Shown here: one piece after another, positions 1 to 8,660 of the stretch
How positions within the stretch are numbered: the first letter of the stretch is position 1
How the letters are laid out: each line of letters starts with the position of its first letter
Assembly (NCBI RefSeq): GCF_010993965.1
Contig: NZ_WIXM01000008.1
Coordinates: forward strand, 58,221 to 122,220
Direction of reading: 5' to 3'
Source of the DNA: Gracilibacillus sp. YIM 98692
GTDB lineage: Bacteria; Bacillota; Bacilli; Bacillales; Amphibacillaceae
DNA length: 64,000 nucleotides
Position numbers and translations under genes: made by a program
Notes under the pieces: generated by a model
What the model was told of the DNA's origin: nothing
Seen by the model: the letters and a program-made list of their open reading frames with translations, nothing else
Database searches by the model: none

Positions 1-255
1 CATCGCTGCAATGGCTCCTCTAACACCTGCTAATCGAAACCCTATAAACGTAGCCGAATTAATCGCAATCGCTCCTGGCACGGATTCTGCAATCGCAAAT
101 ATTTCGGAAACGTCTTTCGTTTTCACCCATTTACGCCTTTCCACCACTTCACGCTCAATCATTGGGATCATGGCATAACCGCCACCAAAAGTAACTGGCC
201 CTATTTTAAAAAAGGAGCAAAAAATTTGCATTAAGTATTTCCAATTTGTTTTCAC
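1..255 (-). CDS. chrA: Chromate transporter family protein (5' part only)
   Basis: Partial gene: 85 codons are present and the rest lies beyond the left edge. It starts at a GTG at 255, preceded by an AGGAGG ribosome site at about 262-268. The segment GPVTFGGGYAMIPMIE near residues 17-32 is the hallmark of the ChrA chromate transporter family (PF02417), an integral membrane protein. Family members are either one long two-domain protein or a pair of half-size proteins; which applies here cannot be told from this fragment. Actual chromate export is not established for most members. Confidence 0.85.
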   Translation of the reverse strand, partial: MKTNWKYLMQIFCSFFKIGPVTFGGGYAMIPMIEREVVERRKWVKTKDVSEIFAIAESVPGAIAINSATFIGFRLAGVRGAIAAM

Positions 256-342
256 AAGAACTCCTCCTATTTTTATCATCGTACAAATGTATTATAACAC
301 ACTTTTGTCCAAAATGAACTAAAGTTGCAAAATTTTAAAATT

Positions 343-384
343 AAAAAAAAGACACTCCAAATCAATATCAAATTTGGAGTGTCT
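343..384 (-). terminator. Intrinsic terminator downstream of the GH97 gene
   Basis: On the minus strand the arms GACACTCCAAAT and ATTTGGAGTGTC form a 12-bp stem followed by a run of eight T. It sits 20 bp past the GH97 stop codon and closes that transcript. Confidence 0.85.
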
Positions 385-403
385 TTATACATCTAGTAAT
401 TCA

Positions 404-3400
404 TTAATCTACCAATGTTAATGTGACATTATCAATCTGTAAATTCGCTTCATCTAATGCTTCTTGGTAGAAAGCAATTTCTAGAGTACCATTCGTGACT
501 TCAACAGTTTCCGTTATTTGCGTATACTCATCCCCATGCTCAATATTCGTATATACAGGGTCGCCTCCGTGACCTGTTAGTTCCATTCTGCTTATTTCAG
601 GTATGCCATTATTTTGTTTCACCATGGCACTGACTGTATACGTACCGTTTTCCAGCTCGGTTACCTGCTGATAGACCTTTGCTGTATAGGCATCATCATA
701 CCAAATCCAATATTTGCTTCCTTCATATGCATCATTCGCATCTACACCGCCAAGGCCACTACCTGTTAAAGTCCAACCCGTTGTTCCATTCTCGAAATCT
801 CCGTTCACTAGTTTATTCATTGGATCATCATAGCCAGGTACCTCTACATATGGCTGTTCTTCACCTTCTACAAATATCTCTAGTGGATCAATTGGACCTT
901 TATATAACCCACCTCCACCTGAAGCATCGAAAACCCTAATACTCAGTACATTTTCCTCCCCATACTGTATCGCTTCTGCTGGAATGACATATTCTCTATC
1001 CCAATCCCATGCTGTAGTCATTCCTTCCCCACCTTCGCCTGTTGGGAATGTTCCAGATTGACCAATTAACTCCCCGTTTAAGTACGTTTTATCGACATCA
1101 TCAATTCTTCCTAACCTTACTTTCAAGGAATGACCTTCCCACTCCGCAGGAATCTTAACCGTTTTTCTGTACCAGCCATATACATTGTCTTCTGTATAAT
1201 TAGAGTGATCCTCCCAGCTTGCTGGTAATGTGACGATTTCCCATTTAGTGTCGTCAAAATCCGCGTCTTTCCAGCTAGAATGATCTCCTTTTTGGAACAA
1301 CCATTCTCCTGCCATTTCAATAGAAGGTAATCCTATCGTTTTAGGATTTAAATCGCCAATAGAAACTTCGTATACACCAACCGATTCTTCAGGCTGATAC
1401 GTCATCACGACTTCTTTACTAGCACCGCCAGCTTGGGCAGGTACTTCTATGGTTTCCTTGATTACAACTTTTCCATCTACATAAAATGGAACCTCTATTT
1501 CTCCTGCATAGGTTCCTAGATTAACAACATCGGCTCTTGCTGTAATCGTTTGATCTTCTACTATTACATCCAGGTTATAAAATTCAAATGTTGGTTCCTT
1601 CTCATTTACTGTTACTTGCATTGGTTTTAGATCATTTACTTGAACTTGGTAATCTCTAGGCTCAAATAGTTTATGATAGGTTAAACTAACTTCTTTCGTG
1701 CTTTTAGGATCTACCCTTACAAAATTTTCAGCTACTGTTTCGCCATCGATTTGTAGTTCAATTTTTTCACCAACAATATCATTTCCTTTATTTCTAACAT
1801 GAACCTTCACTTCAAATTCATCATTTGATTGTATAGCTTCAGGCACATCTGAATAGGAAACTTTCACTCTTGGATCCTTGTAATTTGGCAGTTTTGCAAT
1901 CTCTTTTTTCGATGCTGGATATATTCTAACCGCTTGCCCTCCACCAGCAGCAAGCGAAGCTGTTAATGTATCCTGTGACTTTACAATTACTTTATTGATC
2001 GAAACAGCTGTTGGATTCGTTTCCAAATCAGTGTCCGCTGCATCAGAATAAATTTCTGCTACATATTTTTTCCCTTCATCCAAGAAGTCAAGTGGTACTT
2101 CCAAGTCTCTTCCATTTTCATCTGTAATACTTCCTACATACCACTCTTCATCACTGCGTCTTACAATGGTAGCATAATCACCAATTTCAGCATTCGGTAC
2201 CATAATATCATCCCATGTTACTGGGACATCTTTAATAAACTTAAATTCTGGCAGGATGTTCCCATCTTCATCCTTATAGTTTTCAGGGAAATCGGCAGCC
2301 ATCTGTGTTCCAGTTGAAATAGTCACATATAATGCCAGCTGCTTAGCACGTGTGGAATGAACTCTTGTATCGGCATGAGATATCTCAACATCAAATATTC
2401 CAGGTGTGAAATCGATTGGTCCAGCCATCATTCTAGTAAATGGAAGGATTGTGTCATGTTCTGGCGGATTATTTTCGTCACCAAAAGCAGCATATTCCAT
2501 TCCCATTACTCCTTCACGACTCATCCAATTTGGATAAGTACGTTCAAGGCCTGTCGATTTAATCGGTTCATGTGTATTAATCATAATTTGATAATCAGCT
2601 GCTTTTTTTACTGCATTATTATAGTGATTCACCATATATTGGCCATGGTGTTTCTGACCCTCTGGGTTATGAATACCATGGTCGGCAACATATCCACTCT
2701 TAATCGCATGAATGCCTAAGTCTTGATACATACTATAGGCATCATCCATCTGCTCCTCGTAGTTAAGGATATCTCCAGATGTTTCATTATGCATAATATA
2801 AGATACGTTACGATCTGTGGCGTACTGAACGACTTCCTCTAGATCATAGTCAGGGTACGATTCCGTAAAACTAAATTCATCACCATTATCTATCCAATTA
2901 CCATCCCAGCCTATGTTCCAGCCTTCTACTAAAAGGCCAATATTCTGATTTTCCGTATCTAGATAGTCATTCGCAAAGTCAATGTATCGCTTAGCGTTTT
3001 CCGTTGTGGCCCCATGCCTTTCGCCAGATGCCCAAGTGGATTTCCCACTTATCATCTCCCACCAAACGCCAACATATTTTAGTGGCTCAATCCATGAGGT
3101 ATCTTCTAGCTTTGATGGTTCATTTAGATTTAAAATCATATCTGATTCCACAAGATCTCCAGCATCTTCCCCGATTTCAATTGTTCTCCATGGCGTTTCA
3201 ATTGGGAACGTGTCTTTTTTCACCTTTACACCATCTGGCCATGGTGCTAAATAGCTTTCGAGCGTATTGCCCTTCCCATCAACTGCTTTTAAGGCCATTC
3301 CAGCGTAATCGATTAAAGCAGCCTCATGTACGGTAAGATGAATTCCTTCCGGGGTTTTCATCGTAAAAGGAGTGCTAACTTCTTGGACCTCACTTAGAGG

Positions 3401-3997
3401 AGTTTCTGTGTAATTATATTCATAGCTATCCCAGTCATTTGGTATCCACCAAGACGTATTATTATTTGCAAATTGAAATTCTGTATCCTCTGACATAATT
3501 TCGATTTGATTACTATTGAAACCATCCTTCTCTGGTAAAACATATCTAAAACCAATGCCATCATCAAAAACTCTGAAGATGAGATTCATTTTTCGCTTTG
3601 GCGTTTCCCTTTCCTGTAAGTATACCGTTAATTCATTGTAATGGTTTTTAATTTCACTTTTTTCACCCCATACAGGCTCCCAAGTTTCATGAAAAGTATC
3701 TGTAGTTGTTTTTATGATTTCAAAATTATTTTTTAATGGAAGTTCCTCTTTAAAAGTAAATCCTAAATTTGAGGGATTAATAATGTTAATGTCGTTGTAA
3801 GAAAGTTGATAACTCGGCTCCCCGCTATCCGTAAGATGAAAGCCTAAATTAATTTTCCCGTTAGGCGAGGTAATCGTGGTGGTATCCGTTTCGGTTGATT
3901 GCGAAGAAGGTGTTGCCTGGACACTTAGTACGGCAGAAAAAACTAGCATGATCATGAACAAAAAATAGAGTATTTTTCCAACCTTATTATTTTTCAA
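404..3997 (-). CDS. Secreted GH97-family glycoside hydrolase with C-terminal accessory domains
   Basis: Predicted 1197-aa extracellular glycosidase. I place the start at TTG 3997 because AGAGGAGG lies 8 nt upstream and the product then opens with a typical signal peptide (KNNK, a hydrophobic stretch, cleavage near VQA). Domains in order: GH97 N-terminal beta-sandwich (about 40-310), catalytic TIM barrel (about 320-600) with HNETSG, IKSGYV and THEPIKSTGLERTYPN segments, GH97 C-terminal domain (to about 690), two CARDB/Ig-like beta repeats (about 700-890), a beta-galactosidase-type jelly roll (about 890-1050) and a CBM4/9-like carbohydrate-binding domain to the end. The family contains inverting alpha-glucosidases (SusB type) and retaining alpha-galactosidases; as I recall the Gly in IKSGYV, where retaining members have Asp, favours the inverting alpha-glucosidase type. 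GH97 proteins are usually about 650-700 aa, so the 500-aa tail is unusual. Confidence 0.88.
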   Translation of the reverse strand: MKNNKVGKILYFLFMIMLVFSAVLSVQATPSSQSTETDTTTITSPNGKINLGFHLTDSGEPSYQLSYNDINIINPSNLGFTFKEELPLKNNFEIIKTTTDTFHETWEPVWGEKSEIKNHYNELTVYLQERETPKRKMNLIFRVFDDGIGFRYVLPEKDGFNSNQIEIMSEDTEFQFANNNTSWWIPNDWDSYEYNYTETPLSEVQEVSTPFTMKTPEGIHLTVHEAALIDYAGMALKAVDGKGNTLESYLAPWPDGVKVKKDTFPIETPWRTIEIGEDAGDLVESDMILNLNEPSKLEDTSWIEPLKYVGVWWEMISGKSTWASGERHGATTENAKRYIDFANDYLDTENQNIGLLVEGWNIGWDGNWIDNGDEFSFTESYPDYDLEEVVQYATDRNVSYIMHNETSGDILNYEEQMDDAYSMYQDLGIHAIKSGYVADHGIHNPEGQKHHGQYMVNHYNNAVKKAADYQIMINTHEPIKSTGLERTYPNWMSREGVMGMEYAAFGDENNPPEHDTILPFTRMMAGPIDFTPGIFDVEISHADTRVHSTRAKQLALYVTISTGTQMAADFPENYKDEDGNILPEFKFIKDVPVTWDDIMVPNAEIGDYATIVRRSDEEWYVGSITDENGRDLEVPLDFLDEGKKYVAEIYSDAADTDLETNPTAVSINKVIVKSQDTLTASLAAGGGQAVRIYPASKKEIAKLPNYKDPRVKVSYSDVPEAIQSNDEFEVKVHVRNKGNDIVGEKIELQIDGETVAENFVRVDPKSTKEVSLTYHKLFEPRDYQVQVNDLKPMQVTVNEKEPTFEFYNLDVIVEDQTITARADVVNLGTYAGEIEVPFYVDGKVVIKETIEVPAQAGGASKEVVMTYQPEESVGVYEVSIGDLNPKTIGLPSIEMAGEWLFQKGDHSSWKDADFDDTKWEIVTLPASWEDHSNYTEDNVYGWYRKTVKIPAEWEGHSLKVRLGRIDDVDKTYLNGELIGQSGTFPTGEGGEGMTTAWDWDREYVIPAEAIQYGEENVLSIRVFDASGGGGLYKGPIDPLEIFVEGEEQPYVEVPGYDDPMNKLVNGDFENGTTGWTLTGSGLGGVDANDAYEGSKYWIWYDDAYTAKVYQQVTELENGTYTVSAMVKQNNGIPEISRMELTGHGGDPVYTNIEHGDEYTQITETVEVTNGTLEIAFYQEALDEANLQIDNVTLTLVD

Positions 3998-4104
3998 ATA
4001 AATCCTCCTCTTTTTTATTTCATATGAAAGAAGCCATGTCTTTTTTGACATCATAATCCTACCATTTCAATAATATTTCCTCCCCTTTCTGAATATACAA
4101 TTAA

Positions 4105-4118
4105 ATAAAACGCTTACA
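4105..4118 (-). promoter_or_regulatory. cre-like (CcpA) site upstream of GH97
   Basis: Minus-strand TGTAAGCGTTTTAT matches the first twelve positions of the cre consensus TGWAANCGNTNWCA and fails at the last two. It lies about 110 bp upstream of the GH97 start, consistent with catabolite control of a secreted glycosidase. A site inferred from one sequence only. Confidence 0.4.
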
Positions 4119-4250
4119 TTTACTATTGTAGTAAAATTTTGTCTTATTAAAGATATAAAAATCTGTACTATCTTATTATTTTCTTCATTTTTTTAAGGTG
4201 CAAATTCTGATATTTAAGTTGTTTTTAAATCTATTAATGGATCTAACGAC

Positions 4251-4278
4251 AAAAAACCCCATTTTAAAAGCGAGGGTT
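4251..4278 (-). terminator. Probable terminator downstream of kdgA
   Basis: Minus-strand AACCC...GGGTT arms with an AT-rich loop followed by TTTTTTG, 34 bp past the kdgA stop. The stem is short, so efficiency is uncertain. It would separate the uxu operon from the GH97 gene. Confidence 0.5.
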
Positions 4279-4311
4279 CAGTAATTTGTACGAATCTACA
4301 CATTCGTATCA

Positions 4312-4950
4312 TCAGTTTCTAGCAAACTTCACAGCTTCTACAAATTTCGTTGCTTTTTGTTCTAATTGTTGCAAATAAGCTTCTGTGATCTCGTCTGCAG
4401 CTTGAACTAGTGTACTGCCAGCACCTACTGCGACAGCTCCAGCTTGGATATAATCAGCCGTATTATCTACATCAATACCACCTGTTGGCATTAACGGAAT
4501 ATGTGGCAGCGGACCTTTCACATCTTTGAAAAAACGAGGTCCCACTACACTTGCTGGAAATACTTTAATCATATCCGCACCATGCTCGTAAGCTGTTAAA
4601 ATCTCTGTCGGTGTAAAAGCACCTGCGACAGAAACTGCTCCATATCGTTTGGTCATTTCAATCGTTTCTTTTCTTACAGTTGGGGAAAAAACAAAAGAGG
4701 CACCTGCCATAAGTGCGGCACGAGCCGTTTCTGCGTCTAACACAGTCCCCGCTCCTACCTGTACTTCTTCGCCTAGCTCGTCCTTTACTTTCTCAATCAA
4801 AGTTAAAACTTTCGGTGTTTCTACCGTAATTTCTAGTGCTTTGACACCGCCTTTACTTAACGCTTTCGCTATAGGGATAATCGTATCTGGTGTTGTCTTG
4901 CGCATAACCGCAACAACTCCAGTATCTATCATTTGATTCAGTACTGACAT
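4312..4950 (-). CDS. kdgA: 2-dehydro-3-deoxyphosphogluconate (KDPG/KHG) aldolase
   Basis: Class I aldolase that splits KDPG into pyruvate and glyceraldehyde-3-phosphate; cytoplasmic, last step of uronate degradation. 212 aa, the normal length. Lys129 in the DMIKVFPA segment is the expected Schiff-base lysine, and Glu40 in ALEITVET matches the catalytic Glu of the family; GAGTV and PTGGI phosphate-binding loops follow. ATG start with GAGGAGG spaced 7 nt. It lies 29 bp downstream of uxuB in the same direction, so it is the distal gene of a uxuA-uxuB-kdgA operon. No 2-keto-3-deoxygluconate kinase is present in the window. Confidence 0.93.
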   Translation of the reverse strand: MSVLNQMIDTGVVAVMRKTTPDTIIPIAKALSKGGVKALEITVETPKVLTLIEKVKDELGEEVQVGAGTVLDAETARAALMAGASFVFSPTVRKETIEMTKRYGAVSVAGAFTPTEILTAYEHGADMIKVFPASVVGPRFFKDVKGPLPHIPLMPTGGIDVDNTADYIQAGAVAVGAGSTLVQAADEITEAYLQQLEQKATKFVEAVKFARN

Positions 4951-4979
4951 CGTATCCTCCTCTTAAAACATCTTTTATA

Positions 4980-5825
4980 TTAGACACCACTATATGACAT
5001 AAATCCACCATCAACAGGTATACAGGTTCCGGTAACAAACCCGCTTGCTTCTTCATCCACTAACCATAACAATGTGCCAAGAAGATCCTCTGGAGAACCT
5101 AAACGACGCATTGGTGTATGGTCGACAATTTTTTGCATACGTGGAGTTGGAGAACCATCTTCTTTTGTTAGTAAGGAACGGTTTTGTTCGGTTAAGAAAA
5201 AGCCCGGTGCGATGGCATTGACACGTACATTCGCTTCTGCCATATGTACGGCTAACCATTGCGTAAAATTATTGATTGCTGCCTTTGCGGCACTATATGC
5301 AGGTACTTTAGTCATCGGACTTGGTGCACTCATCGAAGAAATATTAATCACAGTTGTTTTTCTTTCTACCATTCTTTTGGCAAAAATTTGAGTAGGAATG
5401 AGCGAACCGATAAAATTCAAATTAAAGACAGAGGAAAAACCTTCTGTTGTCATATCAAAAAAGGAACGCACCTCATCATTATCGATGTCATTTTTTTGAA
5501 AAACCTCATTTGTCGTACCTCCATCAGGGTGGTTTCCGCCCGCGCCATTAACCAAGACATCACAAGGACCGTAAGCTTGAAACACTTGCTCTTCTGCTGC
5601 TTTTACGGCTTGTTGATCTAACACGTCACATGCAATGGCTAAAGCTTCTCCTCCGTTCTCCTTTATCTCATTGGCCACTTTTTCTGCTTTTTCGTAAGTA
5701 CGATTTAAAATCGCTACTTTCATTTCTTGACGTGCTAACTCTTTTGCCATTTCTCCACAAAGCACACCGCCTCCACCCGTCACGACGGCTACCTTATTTT
5801 TCAAATTCGAATGTATTGGTAACAT
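4980..5825 (-). CDS. uxuB: D-mannonate oxidoreductase, SDR type (UxuB/YjmF-like)
   Basis: Classical short-chain dehydrogenase/reductase of 281 aa. It carries the nucleotide-binding GGGGVLCG loop near residue 14-21, an NGAGG motif, the catalytic Ser (NISSMSA) and the YSAAK Tyr/Lys pair. Of the SDRs, the long insertion around the [10 protein letters not shown] region is typical of the Bacillus mannonate/fructuronate oxidoreductases (YjmF). It interconverts D-mannonate and D-fructuronate with NAD(H). The start is chosen at ATG 5825, with AAAGGA 8 nt upstream, which overlaps the end of uxuA by 32 bp and suggests translational coupling. The call rests on its place between uxuA and the KDPG aldolase; sequence alone would say SDR. 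Confidence 0.85.
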   Translation of the reverse strand: MLPIHSNLKNKVAVVTGGGGVLCGEMAKELARQEMKVAILNRTYEKAEKVANEIKENGGEALAIACDVLDQQAVKAAEEQVFQAYGPCDVLVNGAGGNHPDGGTTNEVFQKNDIDNDEVRSFFDMTTEGFSSVFNLNFIGSLIPTQIFAKRMVERKTTVINISSMSAPSPMTKVPAYSAAKAAINNFTQWLAVHMAEANVRVNAIAPGFFLTEQNRSLLTKEDGSPTPRMQKIVDHTPMRRLGSPEDLLGTLLWLVDEEASGFVTGTCIPVDGGFMSYSGV

Positions 5826-6900
5826 TGCTTTCATCCTTTCCATTTAATTGTTGATAAGCGTCCCATAGTCCCCATAAATACATAATACCCAGAGCACGGT
5901 CATATAAGCCATAGCCTGGCCTGCACGATTCGTTCCATATGTGTCTTCCATGGTCAGGTCTTACATAGCCTTGAAAATCAATATCATGATAAGCTTTGAT
6001 AATTTGGTCAATCGGAATCGAGCCATCCTCCGTTCGATGAGATGTTTCGATAAAATCTCCGTTTTCCCTTAACTCCACATTTCGAATATGTGCAAAAGGG
6101 ATACGATCTTGAAATTGCTGGATCATTGCAACAATATCATTATCCTCTCTTACACCCAGTGCTCCAGAGCATAAGGTAATCCCGTTATATGGACTATCTA
6201 CTAAATTCATAATCTCTTGTAATTGCTTTTGGGTAGTCACAATTCGTGGCAAGCCAAAAACAGGCCATGGTGGATCGTCTGGGTGAATGGCGAGCTTGAT
6301 ATCATGTGCTTCACAAACAGGTATAACTTTTTCTAAAAAATACTGTAGATGATCCATTAAATCCTTTTCTGTGATGGATTGGTATGTCGCAAACAATTCT
6401 TTTAACGTATCCAAGCGCTCCGGCTCCCAGCCAGGCATCGTATAAGTAGGATTTGTCGCAATTTTTTCTACGAGTTCGATCGGATCCATATTTTCTACTT
6501 TTGCTTTTTCATAAAAAAGGGCAGTCGATTGGTCTGACAACTTGCCAAAAAGATCTGTTCGTACCCAATCAAATACAGGCATAAAGTTATAGCAAATAAC
6601 TTTTGCTCCAACTGCTGCTAGGTTTTTTATTGTTTGTATATAATTCGCTATAAAATGGTCTCTTTCCTTTGTTCCAAGCTTTATTGATTCATGAATGTTT
6701 ACACTTTCAACAACTTCTATATGAAAACCATACTCATCTGCTTGTTTTTTTACCTCTTTTATTCTTTCAAGTGGCCACACTTCCCCAGCGGGAATATCAT
6801 GTAGAGCCCATACTATTCCTTCAACCCCAGGTATCTGTTTAATTTCTGATAATGAAACACTATCATTCCCTTCACCAAACCATCGGAATACCATTCTCAA
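5794..6900 (-). CDS. uxuA: Mannonate dehydratase
   Basis: Converts D-mannonate to 2-keto-3-deoxygluconate in the glucuronate branch of uronate catabolism; cytoplasmic metal-dependent TIM-barrel enzyme. 368 aa, full length. It opens with [13 protein letters not shown] and contains [30 protein letters not shown] and RPDHGRHIW, all hallmarks of UxuA. The start is read as TTG 6900 with GGGAG 9 nt upstream; an ATG two codons later is possible but poorly spaced. First gene of the uxuA-uxuB-kdgA operon, divergent in regulation only through the GntR gene upstream. A GntR operator candidate lies 104 bp ahead of the start. Confidence 0.95.
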   Translation of the reverse strand: MRMVFRWFGEGNDSVSLSEIKQIPGVEGIVWALHDIPAGEVWPLERIKEVKKQADEYGFHIEVVESVNIHESIKLGTKERDHFIANYIQTIKNLAAVGAKVICYNFMPVFDWVRTDLFGKLSDQSTALFYEKAKVENMDPIELVEKIATNPTYTMPGWEPERLDTLKELFATYQSITEKDLMDHLQYFLEKVIPVCEAHDIKLAIHPDDPPWPVFGLPRIVTTQKQLQEIMNLVDSPYNGITLCSGALGVREDNDIVAMIQQFQDRIPFAHIRNVELRENGDFIETSHRTEDGSIPIDQIIKAYHDIDFQGYVRPDHGRHIWNESCRPGYGLYDRALGIMYLWGLWDAYQQLNGKDESNVTNTFEFEK

Positions 6901-7003
6901 AATCTATCACTCCCTTTCCTTTATTAGTAGATTTATATTTGGTGTTCATCTTGCAAACCTGTTTATTGATAATAATGTGCTGGATAACCGCTTTGCGTCG
7001 TTG

Positions 7004-7018
7004 TATACTTGTATGGTA
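7004..7018 (-). promoter_or_regulatory. Candidate GntR operator upstream of uxuA
   Basis: TATACTTGTATGGTA (plus-strand reading) differs at one base from the 15-mer at 7754-7768 ahead of the regulator gene and has the same orientation. It lies about 12 bp downstream of a possible -10 box TATTAT (7031-7036), preceded after 16 bp by TCGAAA (7053-7058). Binding here would block uxuA transcription. Confidence 0.6.
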
Positions 7019-7059
7019 CAGAGTGAAAAAATAATAGAAAATTAGGCCACTATTTCGAT

Positions 7060-7740
7060 TTAAACAAAAAAGTCTGGATTTTCTTTTCTCAATGCTTCTT
7101 TTTCTACATTCACTAATTTTAAATGCTCTAATGTTGCTTCTTCAGCTTTATCTGGATCACTTGCCGCAACTGCGTCAAATATTTTTCGATGTTGACCCAC
7201 GATATGGTGCCAGTCATGATTTACTGCTAACCTTAATAAACGTAAACGGTCAAATTGAATATTCATTCTTTTGACCATATCCCAAGTTCTGATTTTTCCA
7301 CATCCTCTATATAATAATTGGTGAAACTCATCATCTAATTCAAATAATCGTTTAAAAGAACCTTTTTCTAGAGAAAAGTCTTGTAGCGTTAAGTTTGTTT
7401 CTAACTGTAATAAATTTTCCTTGTCCATTTCGGTTGCTGCATCACGAACAATAGCTCTTTCTATGTTTTCTCTTACAAATCTCCCTTCTTCCACTAATTT
7501 TAAATCAATTTTGGTAACAATGGTTCCAATTTGAGGGTATACCCCCAATAATTCCTCCTGGTTCAACTGTAAAAATGCCTCACGTACAGGAGTTCTGCTT
7601 ACATTTAATTTTTCTGAGATTTCTTTTTCTGATAATTTAGTCCCTGGGGCAATCTCTCCATTCATAATTTGGCCTTTAATCATGCCATAAACATAATCTC
7701 GTGATGACCCTCTTGAACGCTGTGTCTGTGAGACCAACAT
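7060..7740 (-). CDS. GntR-family (FadR/FCD subgroup) transcriptional regulator of the uxu operon
   Basis: 226-aa DNA-binding repressor. N-terminal winged helix (about 10-75) with KLSEKEISEKLNVSRTPVREAF as its recognition region; C-terminal all-helical FCD effector domain with conserved Asp/His metal-binding positions (DDEFHQLLY, GQHRKIFDA, EHL). The start is set at ATG 7740 because AGAAGG sits 5 nt upstream; the upstream GTG is too close. It lies directly ahead of uxuA in the same direction. Given position and the two matching operator candidates, it probably represses both itself and uxuA-uxuB-kdgA and responds to a uronate intermediate (inference). Confidence 0.88.
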   Translation of the reverse strand: MLVSQTQRSRGSSRDYVYGMIKGQIMNGEIAPGTKLSEKEISEKLNVSRTPVREAFLQLNQEELLGVYPQIGTIVTKIDLKLVEEGRFVRENIERAIVRDAATEMDKENLLQLETNLTLQDFSLEKGSFKRLFELDDEFHQLLYRGCGKIRTWDMVKRMNIQFDRLRLLRLAVNHDWHHIVGQHRKIFDAVAASDPDKAEEATLEHLKLVNVEKEALRKENPDFFV

Positions 7741-7753
7741 AAACACCTTCTTT

Positions 7754-7768
7754 TATACTAGTATGGTA
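7754..7768 (-). promoter_or_regulatory. Candidate autoregulatory GntR operator
   Basis: TATACTAGTATGGTA contains the palindrome ATACTAGTAT and matches 14 of 15 bases of the site ahead of uxuA. It starts about 3 bp downstream of the predicted transcription start of the gntR gene. Confidence 0.6.
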
Positions 7769-7777
7769 GTTAGTTAC

Positions 7778-7806
7778 ATTATACTGATAGCTACTATGAA
7801 ATTCAA
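7778..7806 (-). promoter_or_regulatory. Sigma-A-type promoter of the gntR gene
   Basis: Minus-strand TTGAAT (7801-7806), 17-bp spacer, TATAAT (7778-7783). The predicted start near 7771 is immediately followed by the GntR operator candidate. Confidence 0.7.
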
Positions 7807-7845
7807 CTAGGAAGATTCCACTCTTTTTTAACATACATGTATCTT

Positions 7846-8325
7846 TCAGTGATTATAATCCCATAAAATTCGCCATTGACCACTTTCTTCTGCTACATAG
7901 ATGGGGTGGTGAATTTCTAAATAACCGTACTTACTATCATAAGATTGTACGATCTCAGCACGATACACCGGAGATAGTGCTTGAGAATCCTCATTCATTT
8001 TCCATGACTCCAACTCGACAATCTCCTGTATATAAAAATCGAATGTTTCTACACCAAAATGATTCATGAACACGTGTGCTTTGTCCTGCATATAGTTACC
8101 CTTAGAAAACCTTTCTTGCATAAATGAGTGAAAAAGTTCCCACGAATTTGCAAAGTCACCTTTTTGTTCATATTGGTAAAAGTTTGTTACCACATTTTCA
8201 ACTTGTCTTTCCGTAGAAAAAATACGTTGAATCAAGAAGATAACCACACAAAAAAGGATGATACATATAATTAATTTTAAAATGAGTTTCTTATGTTGAT
8301 GTAACCTGTACGGAAACCGACGCAT
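7846..8325 (-). CDS. Small membrane-anchored protein of unknown function
   Basis: 159 aa, not assigned to a named family. The start is ATG 8325, with GGAGG spaced 6 nt, rather than an upstream in-frame start. A basic N-terminus (RRFPYRLHQHKK) is followed by one strong membrane segment (about residues 15-38), then a 120-residue extracytoplasmic domain rich in aromatic and acidic residues (ENVVTNFYQYEQKGDFANSW) that resembles NTF2-like accessory domains of small Bacillus proteins. Monocistronic. Function cannot be inferred. Confidence 0.75.
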   Translation of the reverse strand: MRRFPYRLHQHKKLILKLIICIILFCVVIFLIQRIFSTERQVENVVTNFYQYEQKGDFANSWELFHSFMQERFSKGNYMQDKAHVFMNHFGVETFDFYIQEIVELESWKMNEDSQALSPVYRAEIVQSYDSKYGYLEIHHPIYVAEESGQWRILWDYNH

Positions 8326-8448
8326 GGAATCCCTCCACAAGAAAGGAATTAAGTGTTTTTAATAGAATCAAAACCCTTTATTTAAACTTTATTCTCAAGC
8401 TTTTGTAATTATTATTTTAAATTTCTTTAAAATGGTACTTTAGACCTA

Positions 8449-8477
8449 TTGAAATCACTCTCTAAAAATTATATACT
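8449..8477 (+). promoter_or_regulatory. Sigma-A-type promoter of a candidate small RNA
   Basis: TTGAAA (8449-8454), 17-bp spacer, TATACT (8472-8477). It drives the plus strand into a region without a convincing reading frame, and a cre box overlaps its -10 end and start site. Confidence 0.65.
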
Positions 8478-8490
8478 GTAAACGGTTACA
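8477..8490 (+). promoter_or_regulatory. cre (CcpA) site
   Basis: TGTAAACGGTTACA fits every position of the cre consensus TGWAANCGNTNWCA. It overlaps the last base of the -10 box and covers the expected start site, a repressing position. Confidence 0.75.
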
Positions 8491-8615
8491 ACATTACTTG
8501 TTGTGTACATATACTGTTCATATCTCACATCGAGATGTGAATACATGTACAGTATTTTGATTCAAAATAGATTGTCCCCCTTTGCACCCTTATACCTGTA
8601 AGGGTGCCTTTTTTT
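8484..8615 (+). ncRNA. Candidate CcpA-repressed small RNA (about 130 nt)
   Basis: Inferred transcript between the promoter at 8449-8477 and an intrinsic terminator at 8584-8615. It contains a long imperfect hairpin (8511-8555; inner stem CACAT/ATGTG closed by CGAG), an unpaired stretch ending in GTCCCCCTTT (8574-8583), and the terminator stem. C-rich single-stranded stretches that pair with Shine-Dalgarno sequences are typical of Gram-positive regulatory RNAs. The longest ATG frame inside is about 18 codons without a ribosome site. Both neighbours are on the minus strand, so this terminator has no other obvious client. Not recognised as a known family. Confidence 0.5.
8584..8615 (+). terminator. 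Intrinsic terminator on the plus strand
   Basis: A 9-bp stem, GCACCCTTA/TAAGGGTGC, with a 6-nt loop, then C and seven T. Confidence 0.88.
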
Positions 8616-8660
8616 GTCAAAAAAATTCCCGCCTCCTATGAAAGGATAGCGGGGTTAGAT

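Noticed and set aside
2357..3336. Several plus-strand reading frames of 90-120 codons
   Set aside because: Shadows of the GH97 gene in other frames; no start signals.
6965..6990. cre-like box upstream of uxuA
   Set aside because: The best alignment around AACCGCTTTG has four mismatches to the consensus.
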